DNA of 8,364 bases. It comes from an uncultured Coriobacteriaceae bacterium (GTDB taxonomy: Bacteria; Actinomycetota; Coriobacteriia; Coriobacteriales; Eggerthellaceae). Below are positions 1 to 5,573 of the stretch, piece after piece. The notes beneath the pieces were generated by a model. That model saw nothing but the letters and a program-made list of their open reading frames with translations, did no database searches and was not told the origin of the DNA. The position numbers were made by a program, and so were the translations under genes. Every line of letters starts with the position of its first letter. Position 1 is the stretch's first letter. The DNA is taken from assembly GCA_900554945.1 (NCBI GenBank), contig USJN01000056.1, forward strand, positions 1-8,364. Reading direction: 5' to 3'.

Positions 1-1
1 G

Positions 2-124
2 GCGGGTTCGGACTCATCTTTGGCTCAGCAATCCGATTCTCAGGCCGGACATTCTGCTGCGTCACAGGCCGCAGGCTCGGCTTCCAATTCCAATTCCGAC
101 GAGGGGGTTTCCCATGAACGCTGA
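2..124 (+). CDS. C-terminal tail of upstream Tad gene, probably CpaB/RcpC-like (partial)
   Basis: Only the last 40 codons of this gene are in the window, read in the frame that starts at base 2 and stops at TGA 122-124. The visible peptide is very rich in Ser, Ala, Gln and Asn (for example SQAAGSASNSNSD), is hydrophilic, and ends GVSHER. It has no recognisable domain and looks like a disordered C-terminal tail. The frame is preferred over the frame stopping at 115-117, whose translation (Phe, Arg and Cys-rich) looks non-coding. It overlaps the next gene by 11 nt, so it is surely part of the same operon. By gene order in Tad loci, the gene before cpaE is often the SAF-domain protein CpaB/RcpC. 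That identity is inferred from position only, because the diagnostic part lies upstream of the window. Confidence 0.6.
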   Translation, partial: AGSDSSLAQQSDSQAGHSAASQAAGSASNSNSDEGVSHER

Positions 125-1382
125 AGTTCTGCTGTGCATTGACGAGGAGTGCGCGCAACATCCCGAGCTGATCGGCCTTCGAGGCGAAAATCTTCTCAGT
201 CAGCCATGGCTTACGGTGTGTACCACGGCGCAGGAGACGCGGACCCTTGCGGCGAGAAGTACTGCGATCGGCGAGGTGTGGGTTGCCTCCTGCCCCGACA
301 TTGAGCCGGTAAATCTGGCGGCGGCAGTAAAGCATGACAACCCAAGGCGTCGGGTCGCGCTTCTCTGCTCACAGCCATCGGGGTCTCTTCACAGCCGAAC
401 GAAGGCGGCGGGAATCGACGAGACGATGACGCATCAGGCGCTTGCTGAGCGCTATGCTCTTCGAAAACGGCGGGTTCGAACGTCCGGTCAGGCGGTTTGC
501 GCTTCCTCGATTGAAGGGGAGCGTGGTGCGAGCCCGAAGGCGGGAGCTGCTTCGTCTCGGGCTGTCGTCTCGACGGCCGAGAAGCGGGCATCCCTGATCA
601 CCGTCGTCAGCGGAAGCGGAGGGGCGGGCAAAAGCGCGGTCTCCGCGGTCGCGGCGGCGACTCTGGCGGCGATGGGGAAAAAGACACTGCTCCTCGACTG
701 CGATTTCCAATTTGGCGATATGCGCGAACTGCTCGGGGCCAAGCGTGCTTATGGGGTTGACGAGGTGCTTTCCGGTGCTGTTCCCCTGTCCGATTTGCCG
801 CGCGACGAGCAAGGGCTCTGCCTTATCGCTGCACCGAGAAGACTCGAGCAATCCGAAACGATAGTGCACGAATTGCCTGCGCTGCTCGATTCGGCAATGG
901 CTCACTTCGACGCGATCGTTGCAAACACGGGCGCAAACTGGGGAGAGCAGCATGCGGTGCTTCTCGAGCGATCTTCTCGGGCGCTGTTCCTCGTCGATCA
1001 GAGGGCATCGTCTCTTCGGGCATGCAAGCATGCGGTCGAGCTGTGCGCTCGTTGCGGGATTGCGGCAAGCCCCTTCCTGTTCGTCGCAAATCGCTGCTCG
1101 AAGCGTTCGCTGTTCTCATCAATCGACGTGTCATGCGCGATGCAGGGTGCGCACGCTGCTGAGCTCAAGGAGGGTGGCGCGGAAGTCGAGCAGGCGCTCG
1201 GTACAGGGCTTGCTTACGATTTGGTTTCCTCGCGCAATCCCTTCGCGCTGAGCGTGAGAGAGCTTATGGGCGAGGTGGTCGGGGAGGCTCCGAGCTGCGT
1301 TGATGCGCCCGAAGAGCCTGGTGCGCCATCGCGCGGGCTATTCTCCTTCAGGCGTGCTCGCCGAGAGGGTGTGCTCTCATGA
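114..1382 (+). CDS. cpaE: CpaE/TadZ-like pilus-localising ATPase (MinD/ParA family)
   Basis: A 422-residue protein with the two-part CpaE/TadZ architecture. Residues 1-115 form an alpha/beta region resembling a degenerate receiver domain. Residues 116-160 are an Arg/Ser/Ala-rich linker, and 161-385 form a P-loop ATPase of the MinD/ParA type. The P-loop is at 166-174 (SGSGGAGKS), followed by strand and switch residues LLLDCDFQFGD at 192-202; the DxDxQFGD pattern is typical of CpaE. The C-terminal 30 residues are Pro/Glu/Arg-rich. In Tad systems these proteins act at the cytoplasmic face to place the pilus machine. An oddity is Ser168 where MinD-type boxes (KGGxGKT) have their signature lysine; the P-loop Lys173 is kept. 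The ATG start at 114 has GAGGGGG at 101-107, six bases upstream, and overlaps the preceding gene by 11 nt. The stop overlaps the next start as ATGA. Family assignment is secure; subtype naming (CpaE versus TadZ) is convention. Confidence 0.88.
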   Translation: MNAEVLLCIDEECAQHPELIGLRGENLLSQPWLTVCTTAQETRTLAARSTAIGEVWVASCPDIEPVNLAAAVKHDNPRRRVALLCSQPSGSLHSRTKAAGIDETMTHQALAERYALRKRRVRTSGQAVCASSIEGERGASPKAGAASSRAVVSTAEKRASLITVVSGSGGAGKSAVSAVAAATLAAMGKKTLLLDCDFQFGDMRELLGAKRAYGVDEVLSGAVPLSDLPRDEQGLCLIAAPRRLEQSETIVHELPALLDSAMAHFDAIVANTGANWGEQHAVLLERSSRALFLVDQRASSLRACKHAVELCARCGIAASPFLFVANRCSKRSLFSSIDVSCAMQGAHAAELKEGGAEVEQALGTGLAYDLVSSRNPFALSVRELMGEVVGEAPSCVDAPEEPGAPSRGLFSFRRARREGVLS

Positions 1383-2704
1383 CGCTCCTCGATCGCGTTC
1401 GGGCGGCGGGAAACGAAGCCCCCACCGCTTCGGCGGCGACGCGCGATGAAATGCTCGAGTGGTTGAAGGGGCGGGTTCGCGAGCAGCTTCCCGCTGACGA
1501 TATCGCCTCGCTTGCCAAGGGCAATCCCGAGCGGGCGCGCAACGAGATCCGAGCGGTTTGCCGGGCAGCGTTCGAGGGAAGCGGCCGCTTCGATACTGGC
1601 CTTGCGGAGCAGGAAGCGCTCGCCGACACTCTGATTGATTCCATGCTGGGCTTCGGGCCTCTCGAGCCGTTTCTTGCCGACGAGTCGATAACCGAGATCA
1701 TGGTGAACGGTTCGCGCTCCCTGTTCTACGAGCGCGAAGGCGTCTTGCATCGAAGCGAGTTCCGTTTCGCGAGCGATGACGAGGTGAGGATGCTCATCGA
1801 CCGCATCATCGGCCCGCTCGGCCGGCGAATCGACGAGTCGTCGCCTATGGTGAACGCCCGCCTTGCGCAGGGGCATCGCGTGAACGCCATCGTGCCTCCT
1901 CTTGCGCTCGACGGCCCGATGCTCACAATCCGAACATTCTCCTCGAGGGTCATCACCTTGCAGGACATGGTGGAGAGCGGCTCGATTGAAGAATGCGTGC
2001 AGCGCTTGCTCATCTGGGCTGTTCGCGCTCGCAAGAGCATCGCTGTTTCCGGTGGAACGGGAAGCGGTAAAACAACGCTTCTCAACGCCCTTTCTTGCCA
2101 TGTTCCCCCTGATGAGAGGATTATCACGATAGAGGACTCCGCTGAGCTGCGTTTTTTGGAGCACCCTCATGTCGTGCGCCTTGAGGCTCGTCCGCGCAAT
2201 GCAGAAGGGGTGGGGGAAGTCACCATTCGCGATTTGGTCGCGAACGCGCTTCGCATGCGACCCGACCGCATCATTGTGGGCGAATGCCGCGGCGGCGAGG
2301 CGCTCGACATGCTCTCCGCCATGAACACGGGGCATGAGGGGTCGCTTACTACGCTTCATGCGAACTCTCCCAGGGAGGCGATTTCTCGCTTGGTGACCAT
2401 GGTGCGCTTCGTTGCCGATTTGCCCGTGGACGTCATTGAATCGCAGATTGCGAGCGCTTTCGACCTTATCGTCCAGACGGCCCGCGGCGCCGATGGCTCG
2501 CGGATGGTTTCTCAGATTGCAGTGATTTCTCCAGGTGAAAGCATAAGGGAGTGCATCGTTGCGCCGATTTACCAGCGGGATATCTGCGGCGGTGCGGGCG
2601 TGTGGCTCTCTGCTCCGGAATGGGTGGGCGACTTGGTGAAGTTGGGGATTGCGACCGATAAGGAGGTGCAATCGTGGAAGGAAATGTCGCTTTGCGCGTC
2701 GTAG
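1379..2704 (+). CDS. cpaF: CpaF/TadA-type pilus assembly ATPase (type II/IV secretion ATPase)
   Basis: A 441-residue hexameric secretion ATPase that should power Flp pilus assembly at the cytoplasmic membrane. The N-terminal domain contains the CpaF/TadA signature [19 protein letters not shown] at 93-111, followed by the Arg-containing segment [17 protein letters not shown] at 155-171. The catalytic core shows Walker [10 protein letters not shown] (225-233), the Asp box [10 protein letters not shown] (248-257), Walker [16 protein letters not shown] (297-311, Glu302) and the His box [15 protein letters not shown] (317-331). All key motifs are intact, and the length is normal for the family. 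The ATG start at 1379 overlaps the cpaE stop by 4 nt, with GAGAGGG at 1363-1369 as ribosome binding site. The 3' end overlaps the start of tadB by 31 nt. This is the most certain identification in the window. Confidence 0.96.
   Translation: MTLLDRVRAAGNEAPTASAATRDEMLEWLKGRVREQLPADDIASLAKGNPERARNEIRAVCRAAFEGSGRFDTGLAEQEALADTLIDSMLGFGPLEPFLADESITEIMVNGSRSLFYEREGVLHRSEFRFASDDEVRMLIDRIIGPLGRRIDESSPMVNARLAQGHRVNAIVPPLALDGPMLTIRTFSSRVITLQDMVESGSIEECVQRLLIWAVRARKSIAVSGGTGSGKTTLLNALSCHVPPDERIITIEDSAELRFLEHPHVVRLEARPRNAEGVGEVTIRDLVANALRMRPDRIIVGECRGGEALDMLSAMNTGHEGSLTTLHANSPREAISRLVTMVRFVADLPVDVIESQIASAFDLIVQTARGADGSRMVSQIAVISPGESIRECIVAPIYQRDICGGAGVWLSAPEWVGDLVKLGIATDKEVQSWKEMSLCAS
2660..2667 (+). 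promoter_or_regulatory. Strong Shine-Dalgarno for the tadB GTG start
   Basis: AAGGAGGT lies inside the 3' end of cpaF. Its last G of the core (2666) is seven bases before GTG 2674. This near-perfect site decides the TadB start and explains the 31-nt overlap: translation begins anew rather than by simple stop-start coupling. Confidence 0.85.
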
Positions 2705-3651
2705 CGGCCCTGTTGGCGTTCGGTGGCGCCGCCGTTTTGGGGAGCGCTGTTGCGAGGCGGCTGGCAAAAAGATCTCGCTCTGCTGCGTACTCAATCGGCG
2801 GCGAAAAGAGCAGGGCGGGTTGGGTTTCGTGGCTTGTGCGCAATGGGGTGGGGCTCATGCGCCCTGTTGCCCGGGCAGTCCTTCGCAATGCGCGGGTTCG
2901 TGCGTCGGTTGCAAACCTGCTCACAGCCGTGGAAGGGATTGGATTCATAGCGACCGAAGAGTCGTTGCTGTCGCTCGTCCTCGCCGCGATGCTCATCGTC
3001 GGAGTGGGCGGATCTGCGCTCACCGCGGCTCCGATATGCGGCGTGGCCCTCGCCTTGTGCGTGGCCGCAGCGTGCGCAATTTACGCGAAGGGCTCGGAGG
3101 ACAAACGGCGCGAGCGTATGCGCGAGGCCGTTCCCGACGCGCTGCGCTCGATGGCGGTGTGCTTTCGGTCGGGGCAGTCGCTTCTTCAGACGATGCAGCA
3201 GGTGGGGGCTGCTACGAAAGGCCCTGTCGGGGTACTGTTCCAGCGCGCAGCTCACCTTCTCGAGACGGGTGGCAGCACGCGCGAGGCACTCTCGGTTTTC
3301 CAAGGGAGGAACTCGGTTCCCGAGCTCGCCTTCGTTTCTGTTGCGCTTGACGTGCAGCATCAAACGGGGGGAAGCATGGAGCGTGTGCTCGACGCCGCAC
3401 GGGAGACCGTCGAAGGTGAGCTCGAGCTCACGCGCTCGCTTCGCGTCCAGACCGCTCAGGCGAAGCTCTCGGCCCGCATCGTCAGCGTGATGCCGATTGT
3501 CCTTGTCGCCCTGTTTTCGCTGGTGAGCGAAGATTTTCTCGGTCCCTTCTTCTCGAGCTTTGCGGGGATGGCGCTTCTGTGCATCGCCGTTGCCATGCAA
3601 GTCGCGGGCATCGTGTCCGTGCGCCATATGTTGAAGGTCGAGGTGGAGTGA
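2674..3651 (+). CDS. tadB: TadB-like Tad pilus platform protein (T2SSF domain)
   Basis: A 325-residue inner-membrane protein that pairs with TadC to form the assembly platform on which the CpaF ATPase acts. Hydrophobic segments lie near residues 7-27, 97-112, 117-138, 270-285 and 296-316. The cytoplasmic type II secretion F-like domain runs from about 153 to 278. Typical residues are VPDALRSMAVCFRSGQSL (153-170), GPVGVLFQRAAHLLETGGS (183-201) and the ALDVQHQTGGSMERVLD stretch (224-240), with a conserved Pro (274) starting the next membrane helix. Translation is taken from GTG 2674 because of the strong ribosome binding site at 2660-2667. No in-frame ATG lies nearby. The TGA at 3649-3651 shares one base with the tadC ATG. 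Naming as TadB rather than TadC rests on order and on the SGQSL/TGGS pattern. Confidence 0.9.
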   Translation: MEGNVALRVVAALLAFGGAAVLGSAVARRLAKRSRSAAYSIGGEKSRAGWVSWLVRNGVGLMRPVARAVLRNARVRASVANLLTAVEGIGFIATEESLLSLVLAAMLIVGVGGSALTAAPICGVALALCVAAACAIYAKGSEDKRRERMREAVPDALRSMAVCFRSGQSLLQTMQQVGAATKGPVGVLFQRAAHLLETGGSTREALSVFQGRNSVPELAFVSVALDVQHQTGGSMERVLDAARETVEGELELTRSLRVQTAQAKLSARIVSVMPIVLVALFSLVSEDFLGPFFSSFAGMALLCIAVAMQVAGIVSVRHMLKVEVE

Positions 3652-4580
3652 TGGTTGCGGAAAGCGGCATCGTCACGGTGCTTGCGAGCGTCGGGGCTTT
3701 CGGCGTGGGGCTCATCGCGTCTGCCAGGGCCGTTCGCGCGTACGAGAAAAGCCGCGCTGCGGCGAGGCATCGCGCCTCCCTCTCGGGGGAAGGTCTGGCT
3801 GGCTCTCGTGAGGGCAAGACCATCTCGGACGGGGTGATCTCATTTGTCGAGGCGCGAAGCCGCGTTGCGAAGAAGCGGTCTGCCCGCCCGGTTTCCCCAC
3901 GACGGGAAGAGGCCCTTGTTCAGGTAATGCGGCAGGTAGGCTTGACCTCGTCGGCATCGATTGCAGGGTTTCTTGACGCGCGGCTTCGTTTGGCGCTCTT
4001 CGCAGCCGCCGCAGGTGTTTTTCTCGGGTGCGCGCTTTCCTTCGAACTTGCCGTTCTGCTTGCAGCAGCGGGCGGGCTGTGGGGCTGGTCGGCCCCGAAA
4101 AGGGCGCTTGAGAAAAGAAGGAAGGCGCGGGCAGAGGAGCTTGAGCGGCATCTTCCCGAAATGCTCGAGGTGGTCTCGCTCGGTTTGAGGAGCGGCTTGT
4201 CGTTCGATAGGAGCCTTGATGTGTACCTCGATCATTTCGACACGCTGCTTTCCCGCTCCTTGGCATCCGCTCGTCAGCAATGGGCCTTAGGGCTGGCTCG
4301 CCGGGACGACGCGCTTCGCGGTGTCGCCGAAACCTACGATTCGGCGCTTTTCGCGCGGGCGATCGAGTCCGTGATCAGATCTTTGCGCTACGGCTCCTCG
4401 CTTGCGGAGGGGCTTGAGGCGACGGCGCGTGAAGCGAGGGCGTCGTATCGCGCGCTCAAGCAGGAGCAGGTCGCGAAGGCGCCGGTAAAGATGATGGTCC
4501 CGACGGGGACGCTCATGCTCCCCGCGATGCTCGTCTTGGTGTTAGGGCCGATGCTACTTGAGCTGATCGGCGGTTTTTAG
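3651..4580 (+). CDS. tadC: TadC-like Tad pilus platform protein (T2SSF domain)
   Basis: A 309-residue inner-membrane protein, the second platform subunit. An N-terminal membrane segment (6-26) is followed by a basic, hydrophilic loop (27-108), two further hydrophobic segments (about 111-130 and 131-148) and a T2SSF domain from about 168. This domain contains LPEMLEVVSLGLRSGLSFDR (168-187) and ends in a last membrane helix, with KAPVKMMVPTGTLMLPAML (277-295) and VLGPMLLEL typical of TadC C-termini. The start is ATG 3651, which forms TGATG with the tadB stop. GAGG at 3640-3643 sits seven bases upstream. An upstream in-frame ATG at 3579 would add 24 Arg/His-rich residues that overlap tadB and is not preferred. 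A 20-nt gap follows before the pilin gene. Confidence 0.9.
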   Translation: MVAESGIVTVLASVGAFGVGLIASARAVRAYEKSRAAARHRASLSGEGLAGSREGKTISDGVISFVEARSRVAKKRSARPVSPRREEALVQVMRQVGLTSSASIAGFLDARLRLALFAAAAGVFLGCALSFELAVLLAAAGGLWGWSAPKRALEKRRKARAEELERHLPEMLEVVSLGLRSGLSFDRSLDVYLDHFDTLLSRSLASARQQWALGLARRDDALRGVAETYDSALFARAIESVIRSLRYGSSLAEGLEATAREARASYRALKQEQVAKAPVKMMVPTGTLMLPAMLVLVLGPMLLELIGGF

Positions 4581-4593
4581 AAAGGAAAGGTGG
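4581..4593 (+). promoter_or_regulatory. Purine-rich ribosome binding region of the major pilin
   Basis: The stretch AAAGGAAAGGTGG fills most of the only real intergenic gap in the window. It holds two overlapping Shine-Dalgarno-like cores (AGGA and AGGTGG), with the second seven bases before ATG 4601. A high-efficiency initiation site fits the need for many Flp subunits. No -10/-35 pair or terminator is visible in the 20 nt. Confidence 0.65.
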
Positions 4594-4600
4594 ATGCAGG

Positions 4601-4822
4601 ATGATGTTCATGAGAAGGGTGCGCGCCGAAATCGGCCAGCGCGCGATAGGCGCCTGGTGCGCGGCAAAGGCGAAGCTTGCCTGCGAGAAGGGGCAGGGGA
4701 CGACCGAGTACGCGATTCTCGTCGGCGTGCTCGTCGTGATCGCGATAGTCGCCATAACCTTGTTCCGGCCGAAAATCCAGGAGCTTTGGGATGCGATCGC
4801 AAACGGTATCAACGGGCTGTGA
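4601..4822 (+). CDS. flp: Flp-type major prepilin (Tad pilus subunit)
   Basis: A 73-residue prepilin. Residues 1-31 form a basic leader. Cleavage is expected after Gly31 in EKGQGTTEYA, leaving a 42-residue mature pilin that starts QGTTEY, with Glu at +5 and Tyr at +6. This is the Flp signature recognised by a TadV/CpaA prepilin peptidase. The mature N-terminal helix AILVGVLVVIAIVAITLF is fully hydrophobic and is followed by a short polar tail ending WDAIANGINGL. Such helices pack to form the Flp fibre. ATG 4601 is followed by in-frame ATGs at 4604 and 4610; spacing from AGGTGG (4588-4593) suits 4601 or 4604. The leader is longer than in many Flp proteins. The stop overlaps the GTG of the next pilin (GTGA). 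It is very likely the main fibre subunit, as it is the first pilin and has the best ribosome binding site. Confidence 0.93.
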   Translation: MMFMRRVRAEIGQRAIGAWCAAKAKLACEKGQGTTEYAILVGVLVVIAIVAITLFRPKIQELWDAIANGINGL

Positions 4823-5061
4823 CGGTCCCGAGGGCAAAGGCCGCTCTCGCGCCCCTCGCCGACAAGATGCGATCGGAGCGAGGGCAGGGTACGGTGGAAT
4901 ACGCCGTCGTGCTCGCCGGTGTGCTGTGCATGGTCGTAGCGCTGGGCATGCTTGCCAAGGCGATGGGGGAAGGGCTGTTCGTGGAGCATGCGCTCATGTC
5001 GGCCTCCCATCACCTGCAGCTCGCTGCCTTAGGGTCGGTGGCGGACGTGTTCGCGTTCTAG
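4819..5061 (+). CDS. Second small Flp-like prepilin
   Basis: An 80-residue prepilin with leader 1-22, a class III site ERGQGTVEYAVVLAG (cut expected after Gly22, Glu at +5) and a hydrophobic helix (about 28-46). A 30-residue tail follows that contains two adjacent His and ends DVFAF. The mature form is about 58 residues, longer than the Flp next to it, so it could be a minor or tip subunit rather than a simple duplicate. The start is taken as GTG 4819, which overlaps the flp stop as GTGA and implies translational coupling. There is no convincing Shine-Dalgarno for it. The alternative ATG 4867 leaves only five residues before the cut site and also lacks a ribosome binding site. The motif supports the frame strongly; the exact start is less sure. 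Confidence 0.82.
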   Translation: MTVPRAKAALAPLADKMRSERGQGTVEYAVVLAGVLCMVVALGMLAKAMGEGLFVEHALMSASHHLQLAALGSVADVFAF

Positions 5062-5573
5062 TTTGCAAGGTATTTCGCGAAGATGCTGGTCAGGCAACCG
5101 TGGAGGCGGCGTTTGCGCTCCCTGTCGCGCTGGCGTTGGTGATACTGCTCGTGCAGCCGGGCATTTTGCTCTACGACCGCATCGTCATGCAGCACGCCGC
5201 CGCGGAAACCTGTCGCCTGCTTGCGACGACCCCTGAAGGGGACCCTTCAGGGGTGTGCAGGGCGTTCGCGCTCAGGCGGCTGGGCGCGGTGCCCGAGCAG
5301 GATTGCTTCCACGTTCACCAGGGAGGTTGCACATGGGAGGTGGAGCTTGAGGGCGGGGAGTCGAGCGATACGGTTTATGTGCGCATTGCGACGAAGGCAA
5401 GGCCGCTGCCGCTTATCGGGGTGGGGGCCCGTCTTTTGGGGGTAGTCAACGATGGCGAGGACTTCGAAGTATCCGTCGAGGCGTCGGCGCCTGTGCAGCC
5501 GACGTGGGTGGCTGATGCTGCGGCGGGAAGATCGCCCTCTGAATGGATTGGAGCGTGGGTTGATGAGGCTTAG
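5061..5573 (+). CDS. TadE-like minor prepilin, start codon uncertain
   Basis: A TadE-type protein of about 170 residues if read from 5061. It shows REDAGQATVEAAFALP, a class III processing site (Gly then QATVE, Glu at +5) leading into one membrane helix (about 18-37). An exported domain with four Cys (51, 66, 82, 90) that could form two disulfides follows, ending SEWIGAWVDEA. TadE-like proteins are minor pseudopilins of the Tad machine. The start is a problem: between GTG 4926 and the processing site there is no in-frame ATG, GTG, TTG or CTG. I place the 5' end at 5061 because GTT there would share one base with the preceding TAG, the same geometry as the TGATG junctions elsewhere in the operon. 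The in-frame ATG 4791 would give 260 residues but needs about 80 codons that fully overlap the second pilin and look like its shadow. The stop overlaps the next gene by 11 nt. Confidence 0.75.
   Translation, partial: VCKVFREDAGQATVEAAFALPVALALVILLVQPGILLYDRIVMQHAAAETCRLLATTPEGDPSGVCRAFALRRLGAVPEQDCFHVHQGGCTWEVELEGGESSDTVYVRIATKARPLPLIGVGARLLGVVNDGEDFEVSVEASAPVQPTWVADAAAGRSPSEWIGAWVDEA
5229..5254 (+). repeat. Perfect 12-bp inverted repeat with 2-nt centre
   Basis: The left arm ACCCCTGAAGGG (5229-5240) and right arm CCCTTCAGGGGT (5243-5254) are exact reverse complements separated by GA. In RNA, a loop of four or more bases would leave about 10 or 11 pairs, mostly G-C. It lies inside the first TadE-like gene and encodes TPEGDPSG in a likely surface turn. 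No T-run follows, so it is not a classical terminator. It could be an mRNA stability or ribosome-slowing element, or chance. Confidence 0.8.

Noticed and set aside
2..117. Frame 1 reading of the window start, stopping at 115-117
   Set aside because: Its translation is rich in Phe, Arg and Cys without pattern, whereas the frame from base 2 gives a typical Ser/Ala/Gln low-complexity tail.
1214..2794. Long minus-strand open frame (526 codons) opposite cpaF
   Set aside because: It lies wholly antisense to a gene with every catalytic motif intact, and its translation is Arg/His-rich with no domain, as expected of a GC-rich shadow.
3579..3650. Longer N-terminus for TadC from ATG 3579
   Set aside because: The extra 24 residues are His/Arg-rich and overlap tadB; ATG 3651 gives the TGATG coupling used elsewhere in the operon.
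4594..4818. ATG 4594 as start of a 155-residue protein ending with the second pilin
   Set aside because: The first 75 residues are an Arg/Asp-rich shadow of flp, and the ATG is only about three bases from the AAAGG core. The pilin motif requires only the later part.
5229..5254. Rho-independent terminator at the inverted repeat
   Set aside because: No T-tract follows on either strand, and coding continues through it without a break.
5452..5562. Longer N-terminus for the TadG-like protein from ATG 5452
   Set aside because: The added 37 residues are Arg-rich, overlap the TadE coding frame and have no ribosome binding site. ATG 5563 has GGAG at a good distance.
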